Assembly: GCF_001422815.1 (NCBI RefSeq)
Contig: NZ_LMMP01000023.1
Coordinates: 49,208-113,207, forward strand
DNA length: 64,000 bases
Source: Methylobacterium sp. Leaf91
GTDB taxonomy: Bacteria; Pseudomonadota; Alphaproteobacteria; Rhizobiales; Beijerinckiaceae
Direction: 5' to 3'
Shown: positions 1 through 8,267 of the stretch, in pieces
How positions within the stretch are numbered: the first letter of the stretch is position 1
Layout: the number at the start of each line of letters is the position of its first letter
Notes under the pieces: generated by a model
What the model saw: the letters and a program-made list of their open reading frames with translations, nothing else
The model's database searches: none
Told to the model about the DNA's origin: nothing
Made by a program: the position numbers and the translations under genes

Positions 1-1
1 C

Positions 2-985
2 TATGACGGCATCCCGCACCTGCTCTCCCCCGTCGTCACCGACCCGAAGAAGGCGGTCATCGCCCTCAAATGGGCCGTGCGCGAGATGGAAGAGCGCTAC
101 AAAAAGATGTCGAAGGTCGGTGTGCGCAACATCGACGGGTTCAACGCGCGCCTCGCCGAGGCCCGTGGGCGCGGCGAGGTCCTGACCCGTACGGTCCAGA
201 CCGGGTTCGACCGCGAGACGGGTGAGGCGGTCTACGAGACCGAGGAGATGGACCTCAATCCGCTCCCCTACATCGTCATCGTGGTCGACGAGATGGCCGA
301 CCTGATGATGGTGGCGGGCAAGGACATCGAAGGCGCGATCCAGCGCCTGGCTCAGATGGCGCGCGCAGCCGGCATCCACCTCATCATGGCGACGCAGCGC
401 CCGTCGGTGGACGTCATCACCGGCACGATCAAGGCGAACTTCCCGACCCGGATCTCCTTCCAGGTCACGTCCAAGATCGACAGCCGCACGATCCTCGGCG
501 AGATGGGCGCCGAGCAGCTGCTGGGCCAGGGTGACATGCTGTTCATGGCCGGTGGTGGCCGCACCACCCGTGTCCACGGCCCGTTCTGCTCGGATTCGGA
601 AGTCGAGAGCGTCGTTGCCCACCTGAAACGCCAGGGACGGCCGTCCTATCTCGAAGCTGTCACCGCCGACGATGGCGAGGACGACGACAAGGGGACCAAA
701 GGCGGAAAATCGGCCAAGGGCTCGATCGACGAGATCGAGGTCGACGGCGCGGTCTTCGACCAGGGCAGCTTCGGCGAGAGCGGCGGCGATCTCTACGCCC
801 AGGCGGTGCAGGTGGTGATGCGGGACAAGAAAGCCTCCACCAGCTACATCCAGCGCCGCCTGCAGATCGGCTACAACCGCGCCGCCTCGCTCATGGAGCG
901 GATGGAGGTTGAGGGGATCGTCGGTTCGGCCAACCACGCGGGCAAACGCGAGATCCTGGTCGAGCCCGATCCGCACGAGATGTGA
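2..985 (+). CDS. ftsK: DNA translocase FtsK, C-terminal part (cut by left edge)
   Basis: This is the last 327 residues of the septal DNA pump that moves chromosome termini through the division septum and activates XerCD at dif. The frame is open from base 2, so the N-terminal membrane domain, linker and Walker A motif lie outside the window. The RecA-like motor is visible: Walker [11 protein letters not shown], the [13 protein letters not shown] segment and the [12 protein letters not shown] segment. An acidic, lysine-rich linker follows, then the C-terminal winged-helix gamma domain ([20 protein letters not shown]) that reads KOPS sequences. The motor and gamma domain are complete for their parts of the protein. 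The usual downstream partner lolA is absent; the next gene is on the opposite strand. Confidence 0.97.
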   Translation, partial: YDGIPHLLSPVVTDPKKAVIALKWAVREMEERYKKMSKVGVRNIDGFNARLAEARGRGEVLTRTVQTGFDRETGEAVYETEEMDLNPLPYIVIVVDEMADLMMVAGKDIEGAIQRLAQMARAAGIHLIMATQRPSVDVITGTIKANFPTRISFQVTSKIDSRTILGEMGAEQLLGQGDMLFMAGGGRTTRVHGPFCSDSEVESVVAHLKRQGRPSYLEAVTADDGEDDDKGTKGGKSAKGSIDEIEVDGAVFDQGSFGESGGDLYAQAVQVVMRDKKASTSYIQRRLQIGYNRAASLMERMEVEGIVGSANHAGKREILVEPDPHEM

Positions 986-994
986 TGCGCGCCG

Positions 995-1318
995 TCAGGC
1001 GCGCGGCGCGAACAGGATGATCCCGGTGCCGACGAGGCAGATCGCGGCACCGGTCATATCCCACCGGTCCGGCCTCTGGCTCTCGGCGAGCCACAGCCAC
1101 AGGATGGAGGCGGCGATGTAGACGCCGCCATAGGCGGCATAGGCCCGGCCCGCCGCGTCGCTCTCCACCCTGGTGAGCAGCACGGCGAAGAGGACGAGGG
1201 ACGCCACGCCCGGCAGGGTCCACCAGGCCGACCGGCCGAGTCGCAGCCAGGCCCAGAAGGCGAAGCACCCGGCGATCTCGGCCAAAGCGGCGCCGGTATA
1301 GACGAGGGCGGTAATCAG
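995..1318 (-). CDS. YnfA-family (UPF0060) small membrane protein, non-ATG start
   Basis: This is a 107-residue, four-helix integral membrane protein of the YnfA/UPF0060 family, an SMR-like fold of uncertain transport role. Family-typical segments are [31 protein letters not shown] and DWTG-like [12 protein letters not shown]. The first in-frame TTG, at 1285, would delete half of helix 1. The reading frame is open to a TGA just upstream of 1327 and encodes [15 protein letters not shown], which completes helix 1. CTG at 1318-1316 lies 7 nt after a GGAG ribosome-binding site and gives exactly the family length; ATT at 1315 is the alternative. No ATG or GTG is available in frame. The gene converges on ftsK. 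Confidence 0.85.
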   Translation of the reverse strand: MITALVYTGAALAEIAGCFAFWAWLRLGRSAWWTLPGVASLVLFAVLLTRVESDAAGRAYAAYGGVYIAASILWLWLAESQRPDRWDMTGAAICLVGTGIILFAPRA

Positions 1319-1368
1319 GGGTTCGCTCCATCACGAAAGGGGGGCCGCGCGCCGCGTTCCCATGCCGG

Positions 1369-2871
1369 TCATTCTCTCAGCGGGATGACGGCCCGCGAGG
1401 GCCGGGCCTCCGCCTCCCGCCCGACACTCCGGCCCAGAATGGATCCGAGTGCCGAATCCAGCCGGGCATGCCGGAAGGCGAACCCGCTGGCGAGCGCTTT
1501 CTCGGGCAGCACCCTCTGCCCGCCCAGGAGCATCTCCTCGGCGAAGTCGCCGCCCAGCCAGCGCAGGAGCCGCGCCGGAAGCGGGAAGATTGCCGGGCGG
1601 TGGAGCTGCCGCGCCAGGGATGCGGCGAAATCGGCATTGCGGACCGGCTCCGGCGCGGTGGCGTTCACCGGTCCCGCCATGGTCGGCGTCGCGATGGCGT
1701 GGCAGATCAGGCGGACGAGGTCGTCGCGGGAAATCCACGACATCCATTGCCGCCCGGAGCCGATCCGTCCCCCGAGGCCGAACTCGAACGGCATGAGAAG
1801 TCGCGCGAGGAGGCCGCCCTCGATTCCGAGCACCAGCCCGGTGCGCAGGAGGACGACCCGTGGGCCGAGGGCCGCGATTGCCATCGCCTCCCGCTCCCAG
1901 GCCGCGCACACCCTTTGGGTGAAGGCCGAAGCCGCCGGGCTCGATTCGGTGAGGCTGTCATCGCCGCGCAGGCCGTACCATCCGACGGCCGAGCCGCTGA
2001 CGACGACGGAAGGTGCCCTGTCGAGGCGGGCCACCAGTTTGGCGAGCCTCCGAGTCATCCTCAGGCGCGACGCGAGGATCGCGCGGCGCTTGGCGGGCGT
2101 CCACAGCCCGTCGGCGATCGGTTCGCCCGCGAGATTCACGATGGCATCGAGCCGCGCGCCGTCCGGCAGTTGGTCGAGGGAGGTGACGATCCGCAACGGC
2201 GCGGGCAGTGCCGCGGCTTTCGCCCCGTCACGGGTCAGGACCGTCACCTCGTGGCCGGCCGCCACGAGGCTCGCCACGAGGCGCTGGCCGACGAAGCCGG
2301 TGGCGCCCGTTACCAGGATCGACCGCGCCGGAGCGAGCACGTCCGCGAGCCCGGCCGGCGCGGGCAGGCCCAGGCGCTCGGACCGCCCGGCGGCGAACCA
2401 GTCGCGCAGGCCGAAGATCGCGACGGAGAGCGAGGCGGCGAGGGCGAGGGCGCTCCAGGCTCCGTGGCTCACCCAGGCGATGCCCGTGGCCTCCCTGGCC
2501 CAGCCGAGCAGCACCGGCAGAATGAGGACGAGGATCGCACCGTAATTCAGCGCCAGGAGGGTGTGGTTCACCCGTTCGGTGGCCGGTAGGCGCCGACTCA
2601 GATCCTCCTCGACAAAGTCCATCAGCGTGATGACGACCTCGACGATGAGCACGCCCATGATGGCCCAGGCGAGCAGTCCCTTGGGTTCGGCGAAACCGAG
2701 GGTGAGGAAGAGCAGGGCATAGAGCCAGTTGCGCACGGCATGGAGACGCAACTCGCCGCGCTGGGACGGTCGCCAGGCGAGGCGCTCGGTTAGTTCGTGG
2801 TGGTAGAGGGTGTCGAAGGCCCCCATGGCGATCTGCACGGCGATCAGCCACCACAGCAAGGTCGAGGTCAT
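1369..2871 (-). CDS. TIGR01777-family NAD(P)-dependent epimerase fused to an N-terminal membrane domain
   Basis: This is a 500-residue two-part protein. Residues 1-170 form a membrane domain of about four helices. It carries conserved-looking polar residues near membrane faces (DTLYHHELTERL, RLHAVRNW, DFVEEDLSRRLP, ERVNHTLL), a pattern that could bind metal, though that is inference. From about residue 185 there is a Rossmann short-chain dehydrogenase of the TIGR01777/SulA-like epimerase family (ILVTGATGFVGQRLV, NLAGEPIADGLW, SGSAVGWYG, GRQWMSWI). The substrate is unknown. It is the last gene of a minus-strand run: GbsR-type regulator, DUF4166 protein, then this gene after a 25-bp gap, so it is probably co-transcribed and controlled by that regulator. 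Family assignment of the epimerase half is firm. Confidence 0.9.
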   Translation of the reverse strand: MTSTLLWWLIAVQIAMGAFDTLYHHELTERLAWRPSQRGELRLHAVRNWLYALLFLTLGFAEPKGLLAWAIMGVLIVEVVITLMDFVEEDLSRRLPATERVNHTLLALNYGAILVLILPVLLGWAREATGIAWVSHGAWSALALAASLSVAIFGLRDWFAAGRSERLGLPAPAGLADVLAPARSILVTGATGFVGQRLVASLVAAGHEVTVLTRDGAKAAALPAPLRIVTSLDQLPDGARLDAIVNLAGEPIADGLWTPAKRRAILASRLRMTRRLAKLVARLDRAPSVVVSGSAVGWYGLRGDDSLTESSPAASAFTQRVCAAWEREAMAIAALGPRVVLLRTGLVLGIEGGLLARLLMPFEFGLGGRIGSGRQWMSWISRDDLVRLICHAIATPTMAGPVNATAPEPVRNADFAASLARQLHRPAIFPLPARLLRWLGGDFAEEMLLGGQRVLPEKALASGFAFRHARLDSALGSILGRSVGREAEARPSRAVIPLRE

Positions 2872-2896
2872 GATGTCGGGTCTCCCCCGTGATGGA

Positions 2897-3601
2897 TCAG
2901 GCGTCGACGACGTCGCGGAACTCCGCCTCCTGGCGGATCAGCGTGCCGAACCAGGGATGACGAACGATGAGGATGAAGGCGAAGCGGTTCGTCCCGGTCT
3001 CGCCGTGGGTCACCGTGAGGGTGCCCGGCGTCAGGAAACCGGGAAGCGGCAGACGCCATCCGCCCAGCCGGAGGAAGTAGCGGCGGCTCGAAAAGACCAG
3101 CCTGCCTTCGACGACGGAGACATCGAGGCTCATGCCGAGACCGCCGCCCACATGCTCTTCGAGGCCGGTGGGCCCGGCGAAGCGCTTGGCCGAATTGACG
3201 GTCTGGGGAAATCCGTCCGGCCGCGCGTAGAGCCGCGTCCAGACCTGCCCGCCCCCCGACCGGTCCTCCGTCACGGAGACGACGCTGGCGAGGCCCTTGG
3301 CCCGTGAGGTAGGGAGCGGGCCGCCGATGAGGCGGGCAGCTTGTGCCACGACCCAGCCGAGACGGCTCATCCGCGTCTCGACCACGGTGCCCACATAGAC
3401 GGAGCCGGTGCCGGGTTGGAGACGCTTGGTGAAGCGCCGGCGGATCGCAGGCGACAGAGTGGTCCAGTCCTCGTCCGCGATCAGGCTGCGAAAGCGCAGG
3501 TCGCGGAGGTCGGCCTCGTGCGCACGGGCCATCACCGGACTATCGCCGAGGGGAGGCGGCGTCCGGCCCATGGAAGGCCCTCTCATCGCCGTCAGGGTCA
3601 T
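2897..3601 (-). CDS. DUF4166 domain protein
   Basis: This is a 234-residue protein with no convincing signal peptide. Most of it matches the DUF4166 pattern: LQPGTGSVYVGTVVETRMS, PLPTSRAKGLASVVSV, WTRLYARPDGFPQTVNSAKRFAGPTGLEEHVGGGLGM-type glycine-rich core, and the beta-rich C-terminal part with FSSRRYFLRLGGWRLPLPGFLTPGTL (quoted in pieces; residues about 60-215). The domain is uncharacterised biochemically. Elsewhere it is often fused or adjacent to SDR-type oxidoreductases, and here an epimerase follows directly. Start choice is uncertain: ATG at 3601 is used, and an ATG ten codons later is possible. The gene lies 16 bp downstream of the GbsR-type regulator. Confidence 0.8.
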   Translation of the reverse strand: MTLTAMRGPSMGRTPPPLGDSPVMARAHEADLRDLRFRSLIADEDWTTLSPAIRRRFTKRLQPGTGSVYVGTVVETRMSRLGWVVAQAARLIGGPLPTSRAKGLASVVSVTEDRSGGGQVWTRLYARPDGFPQTVNSAKRFAGPTGLEEHVGGGLGMSLDVSVVEGRLVFSSRRYFLRLGGWRLPLPGFLTPGTLTVTHGETGTNRFAFILIVRHPWFGTLIRQEAEFRDVVDA

Positions 3602-3617
3602 GATCGCAGTCCCCGGT

Positions 3618-4178
3618 TCAGCCTTCGGGCTTGGAGGGCAGGAAGCGCACGATCCGGCTGCCGAGGCGGATCAGCTTGGCGAGGGTCGCGTGCGGAACGC
3701 CGAGCATCTGGCTGTGCCAGCGATCCATGGTCTCGGTGAATTCGAGCATCGCCTTGAGGCGGCGGGATGCGACGGCGCCGATGGTCGGATCGCCCTCGGC
3801 CTGCGCCACGCAGGTGCGCAGGGCCGCGATCGCCGGATCGATCTCGCGCTCCTTGCGGCCGGCGGCGATGCGCGTGACCATCTCCCACAGGTCGGTCTCG
3901 GCGACGAAGTGATCGCGGCGCTCGCCCAGCACGGGGACGCGCCGGATCAGGTTCCAGCCCGACAGCTCCTTGAGCGACGTCGAGACGTTGGAGCGCGCGA
4001 TGCCGAGGGTCGCCGCGATCTCCTCCGCTGCCAGGGGCCTGTCCGACAGGTAGAGCAGGGCGTGAATCTGGGCGACGGAACGGTTGACGCCCCATTGCCC
4101 GCCGAGATCGCCCCAGTGGAGGATGAAGCGCTCCACCGCCACGGGGAGCTTTTCTGGGATGTCTGTAATTTCTGTCAT
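3618..4178 (-). CDS. GbsR/MarR-type winged-helix transcriptional regulator
   Basis: This is a 186-residue DNA-binding protein of the GbsR branch of the MarR superfamily. Residues 10-95 are the winged helix (GDLGGQWGVNRSVAQIHALL, IAATLGIARSNVSTSLKELSGWNLI, VPVLGERRDHFVAE). The C-terminal half is helical and probably dimerises. The start is taken at ATG 4178 rather than the in-frame codon at 4208, because a TTGACT -35 element lies at 4208-4213 and the -10 falls at 4184-4190. This places transcription start at or next to the ATG, so the mRNA is probably leaderless. The ATG is also the centre of a perfect 34-bp palindrome, consistent with autorepression. It heads the cluster with the DUF4166 protein and the epimerase. 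Confidence 0.85.
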   Translation of the reverse strand: MTEITDIPEKLPVAVERFILHWGDLGGQWGVNRSVAQIHALLYLSDRPLAAEEIAATLGIARSNVSTSLKELSGWNLIRRVPVLGERRDHFVAETDLWEMVTRIAAGRKEREIDPAIAALRTCVAQAEGDPTIGAVASRRLKAMLEFTETMDRWHSQMLGVPHATLAKLIRLGSRIVRFLPSKPEG

Positions 4179-4194
4179 GACAGAAATTACAGAC
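4161..4194. promoter_or_regulatory. Perfect 34-bp palindrome over the regulator start codon (probable operator)
   Basis: The left arm GTCTGTAATTTCTGTCA (4161-4177) and right arm TGACAGAAATTACAGAC (4178-4194) are exact inverted complements with no spacer. The dyad centre falls inside the CAT complement of the regulator's ATG (4176-4178). The right arm also contains the presumed -10 element. MarR/GbsR regulators bind palindromes of this kind, so autoregulation is the simplest reading; ligand and binding are inferred. Confidence 0.8.
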
Positions 4195-4213
4195 ACAAAA
4201 GAACCCAAGTCAA
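4184..4213 (-). promoter_or_regulatory. Predicted sigma70-type promoter of the GbsR-type regulator
   Basis: On the minus strand, TTGACT at 4213-4208 is followed after 17 nt by GTAATT (4190-4185), or after 18 nt by TAATTT (4189-4184). Five to seven bases then lead to ATG at 4178, so the transcript would begin at or within a few bases of the start codon. Confidence 0.55.
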
Positions 4214-4247
4214 GCGACCGCCGCTTAGGGCGATGACGGGCGGTGCG

Positions 4248-5285
4248 TCAGCCCGCGCTGAAACGATAGGTCGTCGTCACGGTGAAGACCTCGCCAGGGC
4301 GGAGCGTCGTGGAGGGAAACTCCGCCCGGTTCGGCGCGTCGGGAAACCCCTGCGCCTCGAAACAGACCGCATCGCCGGCTCGGTACAGCCGCCCGCCGGA
4401 CCCGATCACCGTGCCGTCGAGCATGTTGGCGGTGTAGAGTTGCAGGCCCGGCTGGGTGGTGGCGACGTCGAGCCGTCTCCCGCTCGCAGGATCGACGGCG
4501 GACGTCACATGCCGGAGGGAGCCGGGTTCGCGCAACACGAAGGTGTGGTCGTAGCCGTGGGCCAGAGCGAGTTGCGAATCCCCGTCGCGGATGCGCGAGC
4601 CCAGGGCTTCGGGCTCGCGGAAATCGAAGGCGGTGCCCGCCACGGGTCTGATCTCGCCCGTGGGGATCTGGTCGGCATCGGTGGGGAGGTAATGGTCCGC
4701 CGCGATGGCGACCCGATGCTGCATCACGTCACCGGAGCCCTCGCCGGAGAGGTTGAAATAGCTGTGGTTGGTGAGGTTGAGGATGGTCGGCCGGTCGGTC
4801 CAGGCCCTGTAGTCGATCCGCAGGGTCTGGTCGTCGCTGAGGGAGTAAGCGACTTCCACATCGAGATTGCCGGGGAAACCCTCTTCGCCGTCGATTGAGC
4901 GATAGCCGAGAACCACGGTCGTCTCGTCCGCCTGGATCACCCGCCAGACGCGACGGTCGAACCCATTCGTCCCGCCATGCATGGTGTTGCCACCGACATT
5001 GCGCGGCAATTGGTATTCGTGTCCGTCGAGGCTGAAGCGCCCTCCGGCGATGCGGTTGGCGTAGCGTCCGATGATGGCGCCGAAATGCGCGTCGCTGGCC
5101 TCGTAGCCCGCGACGTCACGCGCACCGAGGACGACATTGGTCCAGGCTCCCTCGCTGTCGGGCGTATCGATCCGGCTGACCACGCCGCCATAATCGAGGA
5201 TGTCGACACGCAGGCGAGACCGGGCGAGCCTGTATCGAGTGACGGGGCTCCCATCCTTCGTTCGTCCGAAGGCCTGTCCTGCCAT
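4248..5285 (-). CDS. galM: Aldose 1-epimerase (galactose mutarotase)
   Basis: This is a 345-residue cytoplasmic mutarotase that interconverts alpha and beta anomers of free aldoses. The family signatures are clear: ARxGAIIGRYANRIA-type FGAIIGRYANRIAGG near residue 70, NTMHGG near residue 100, the catalytic histidine in LTNHSYFNLSG, and the C-terminal acid in FEAQGFPDAPN with FPSTTLRPGE. The length is typical. It follows the MsbA-like exporter on the same strand with a 56-bp gap, so it may be the distal gene of that transcript. No other sugar genes adjoin it. Confidence 0.95.
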   Translation of the reverse strand: MAGQAFGRTKDGSPVTRYRLARSRLRVDILDYGGVVSRIDTPDSEGAWTNVVLGARDVAGYEASDAHFGAIIGRYANRIAGGRFSLDGHEYQLPRNVGGNTMHGGTNGFDRRVWRVIQADETTVVLGYRSIDGEEGFPGNLDVEVAYSLSDDQTLRIDYRAWTDRPTILNLTNHSYFNLSGEGSGDVMQHRVAIAADHYLPTDADQIPTGEIRPVAGTAFDFREPEALGSRIRDGDSQLALAHGYDHTFVLREPGSLRHVTSAVDPASGRRLDVATTQPGLQLYTANMLDGTVIGSGGRLYRAGDAVCFEAQGFPDAPNRAEFPSTTLRPGEVFTVTTTYRFSAG

Positions 5286-5341
5286 GCCGGCATCCGTTTC
5301 ACGCGCGAGGATTCGTGACGCTTCAACGCGCGGAATGCGGA

Positions 5342-7207
5342 TCAGGGGGCGGCGGGCTCTTCCGCATCTCCGGATAATTGCATGCGATGCAGACGGGCAT
5401 AGCCACCCTGCGAGGCCATCAGGGCGTCATGCGTCCCCGTCTCGATGATGCGGCCGGCCTCCATCACCACGATCATGTCGGCATCGCGCACGGTGGAGAG
5501 GCGGTGCGCGATGACGAGGGTGGTCCGCCCCTGCATCAGGTGCAGCAGCGCGCCCTGGACCAGCCGCTCGGATTCGGAATCGAGGGCGCTCGTCGCCTCA
5601 TCCAGAAGCAGGATCGGCGCGTCCTTGAGGAAGGCGCGGGCCAGGGAGATGCGCTGGCGTTCGCCACCGGACAGCCGCCCGCCGGAGGGGCCGACGCGGA
5701 ACTCGTAGCCCTCCGTCAGCCGGGTGATGAATCCATGCGCTGCGGCGGCCTCCGCAGCGGCCTCGATCCCGGCGCGGGTCGCACCGGGGCGGCCGAACCC
5801 GATATTGGCCGCGATGGTATCGTCGAACAGCACCACGTCCTGGGAGACCACTGCCACGGCCGCGCGCAGGGATGGGATCGTCACGTCGCGCAGATCCGCG
5901 CCGTCGATGAGAACGCGGCCCCCCGTCACGTCGTAGAGACGCGGAACGAGGTTCAGCAGAGACGACTTGCCGGAGCCGGAACGGCCGACCAGGGCGACGG
6001 TGGCGCCTGCGGGAACGGTGAGGTCGATGCCCTCCAGCGCCGGCGCATCCTCGCGATATCGGAAGCGGACCTCCTCGAAGCGGATCTCGCCGCCGGTGAT
6101 GACCAGCGGCACGGCATCGGGCTTTTCACGAATGCGCGGTGCTTCGTCCATCAGGGCGAAGTAGCGATGGAGCGCCGCCCCGGCTTCCTGAAGGATGGCG
6201 TTGAGGGTGCCCAAAGCGCGGGCGGGCTGCGCGGCCAGGAGCAGGGCCGCCACGTAGCCGGTGAAATCGCCCACCGTGCGGTCACCGGACATGACGCGCT
6301 GGCCCACCAGGACCAGCACCGCCGCCACGGCGAAGCCCCCGCCGATCTCCATCAACGGGTCGAGGCGTCCCCGGGCATTGGCCGCCTTCATCTTCAAGCG
6401 GCGGACGGTATCGAACGCGCCCGATGCACGGCCCTTCAGGTAGGATTCCAGCGCGTAGGTCTTGGCGATGCGCGCGCCCTGCAGGCTCTCTGTGATGAGG
6501 CTGGCGGTGAGGCCCATCTGCTCCTGCGTGGTGGTGGAGACCCGCCTCAGCTTCTTGCCGATGCGGCCGATGGGGCCGGCGACGAAGGGCACGACCACGC
6601 CGGCCACGAGGGTGAGCACCGGGTCCATCCAGAGCAGCGCGACGACAAGGGCGATCAGCATGGCGAGATCGCGCAGCAGCACCGTGGAGATGCGGGTCAG
6701 CGCCTCTTTGATGAAGGCGAAATCCGTGGTGAAGCGCTGGGTGAACGCCGCCGGGCTCTCGCGGCCGAGCTGGGCGAGGTCGGAATCGATGAGGTGGCCG
6801 TAGAGCGCCGCCTGCATGTCGGCTTCGACCCGCGTGACGACCCGATTGGTCAGCACCGTCTGCCCGAACAGGGCGAAGCCCCGGATCGAGGTAATGGCGA
6901 TGACGATGAGCGGTCCGTAGGTGAGGGCCGACGGGTCCTTGTGGTCGAACGCATCGAACGCCCCCTTGATCAGGGCGGGATACAAGCCTGTCGCCGCTCC
7001 GATGATGGCGATGAGCACCAGCACCACGGCGAGGGTGCCCCGATGCGGCCGCAGCCATTCGCGCCAGACCCGGCCGAGGAGGGGGAGGGTCTCACCCCTC
7101 AGAAGCGGCCGACGGGCCATGCTCATCCGTTGTCTGTCGCGCGGGGGGGCTCCCGGCTCTCGGTCGGGGGTTTGCCGGTCGGAGACCGGAAGATCAAGCG
7201 AGGCCAT
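5342..7207 (-). CDS. MsbA-like ABC exporter, fused permease and ATPase
   Basis: This is a half-size type IV ABC exporter of about 621 residues. The N-terminal membrane domain (about 45-350) has six helices and the coupling-region motif VTRVEADMQAALYGHLI seen in MsbA/lipid-A exporters. The ATPase domain (about 380-610) has Walker A GRSGSGKSS, Q-loop VSQDVVLFDDTI, signature LSGGERQR, Walker B ILLLDEATSALD and H-loop IAHRLSTV. It probably flips lipid A or phospholipids or exports drugs; the sequence does not decide. ATG 7207 is chosen, with a TTG at 7219 or ATGs at 7126/7120 possible. The gene is divergent from znuA-like, and a Zur-like dyad lies directly upstream. Confidence 0.9.
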   Translation of the reverse strand: MASLDLPVSDRQTPDREPGAPPRDRQRMSMARRPLLRGETLPLLGRVWREWLRPHRGTLAVVLVLIAIIGAATGLYPALIKGAFDAFDHKDPSALTYGPLIVIAITSIRGFALFGQTVLTNRVVTRVEADMQAALYGHLIDSDLAQLGRESPAAFTQRFTTDFAFIKEALTRISTVLLRDLAMLIALVVALLWMDPVLTLVAGVVVPFVAGPIGRIGKKLRRVSTTTQEQMGLTASLITESLQGARIAKTYALESYLKGRASGAFDTVRRLKMKAANARGRLDPLMEIGGGFAVAAVLVLVGQRVMSGDRTVGDFTGYVAALLLAAQPARALGTLNAILQEAGAALHRYFALMDEAPRIREKPDAVPLVITGGEIRFEEVRFRYREDAPALEGIDLTVPAGATVALVGRSGSGKSSLLNLVPRLYDVTGGRVLIDGADLRDVTIPSLRAAVAVVSQDVVLFDDTIAANIGFGRPGATRAGIEAAAEAAAAHGFITRLTEGYEFRVGPSGGRLSGGERQRISLARAFLKDAPILLLDEATSALDSESERLVQGALLHLMQGRTTLVIAHRLSTVRDADMIVVMEAGRIIETGTHDALMASQGGYARLHRMQLSGDAEEPAAP

Positions 7208-7217
7208 CGGGCTTGGC

Positions 7218-7236
7218 AATGTGATAGTGTTACATT
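7218..7236. promoter_or_regulatory. Zur-like box between the ABC exporter and the ZnuA-type gene
   Basis: The 19-bp sequence AATGTGATAGTGTTACATT is an imperfect dyad: AATGT pairs with ACATT, and most inner positions are symmetric. Its form resembles zinc-uptake-regulator sites of alphaproteobacteria, and its place upstream of a zinc-binding protein gene supports that. The match to a Zur consensus is by eye only. Confidence 0.55.
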
Positions 7237-7298
7237 ACACGGCGCGACGGATCATCTGGTCTGCCCGTTTCCGGGAGCCGATGCGAAGGACGACGGGT

Positions 7299-8237
7299 AT
7301 GCGATCGAGACGTCACGCCATGAAGACGGGCCTTACGGCGTGGGTCGGTATCGCCCTCGCTCTCACGGCCTTCGGCGGGAATGCGGATGCCGCCGAGCCG
7401 CTGAAGGCGGTGGCGACCTTCTCGATCCTCGGCGACCTGGTGAAGCAGGTGGGTGGCGACCGCGTCGAGGTCTCGACCCTCGTCGGCCCCGATGCCGACG
7501 CACATGGCTACAACCCGGCCCCCGGGGACGCGCGCAAACTCACGGCCGCCAATCTCGTCGTGGTCAACGGCCTCGGCCTGGAAGGCTGGCTCGACAGGCT
7601 GATCAAGGCCTCCGGGACGAAGGCGCCCGTCATCGTCGCGACCAAGGGTGTGAAGCCCATCGAGGGTGACGACGACCATGGCGGAGGGCATGCGGGGCAC
7701 GCGCATCATGACGATCCCCATGCCTGGCAGAGCATCGCCAATGTGCGGATCTACATCGGCAACATCAGCGACGGGCTCTCGACCATCGATCCCGAACACG
7801 CCGCCGACTACGCAGCCAACGCGAAGGCCTATCTGACGACCCTGGCGGGTTTGGAGACCGACATCCGCGCGGCCATCGCGGCGATTCCCCCCGAACATCG
7901 CAAGATCATCACCACGCACGATGCGTTCGGCTATTTCACCGCCGCCTACGGCCTCGACTTCATCGCGCCGCAGGGCGTCTCCACCGACAGCGAGGCGAGC
8001 CCGAAGGATGTGGCTCGCATCATCCGGCAGATCCGGCGCGACAAGATCCCGGCCGTCTTCCTCGAGAACGTGGCCGATCCCCGCCTGATGCAGCAGATTT
8101 CGCGGGAGAGCGGAGCCATTGTGGGCGGCAAGGTCTATTCCGACGCCCTGTCGGGTCCCGATGGTCCGGCGGCCACCTACGTGGCCATGATGCGCAGCAA
8201 TATCGCCGCCTTCAGCGCGGCTCTCGGCAAGAAGTGA
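7299..8237 (+). CDS. znuA: Zinc/manganese ABC transporter substrate-binding protein (ZnuA-like)
   Basis: This is a 312-residue periplasmic metal-binding protein of cluster A-I. A signal peptide (TGLTAWVGIALALTAFGGNADA) precedes EPLKAVATFSILGDLVKQVGG. Conserved metal ligands appear in GPDADAHGYNPAPGD (first His), the DDPHAW motif after a His/Asp-rich mobile loop (DDDHGGGHAGHAHHDD), TTHDAFGYF and the C-terminal Asp region. The His-rich loop points to zinc. ATG 7299 has AAGGA 8 nt upstream; ATG 7320 is the alternative. A Zur-like dyad lies 60 bp upstream. No ATPase or permease gene (znuC, znuB) follows, so its transporter partners must be encoded elsewhere. Confidence 0.93.
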   Translation: MRSRRHAMKTGLTAWVGIALALTAFGGNADAAEPLKAVATFSILGDLVKQVGGDRVEVSTLVGPDADAHGYNPAPGDARKLTAANLVVVNGLGLEGWLDRLIKASGTKAPVIVATKGVKPIEGDDDHGGGHAGHAHHDDPHAWQSIANVRIYIGNISDGLSTIDPEHAADYAANAKAYLTTLAGLETDIRAAIAAIPPEHRKIITTHDAFGYFTAAYGLDFIAPQGVSTDSEASPKDVARIIRQIRRDKIPAVFLENVADPRLMQQISRESGAIVGGKVYSDALSGPDGPAATYVAMMRSNIAAFSAALGKK

Positions 8238-8267
8238 GTGCCCGGCGGGGTTTTGGGCTGGAGCCAC

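Noticed and set aside
5378..7669. Very long open frame (763 codons) antisense to the MsbA-like gene
   Set aside because: Shadow of GC-rich codon use; the opposite strand has complete ABC transporter motifs, and the antisense product is low-complexity Arg/Asp/Gly/His-rich.
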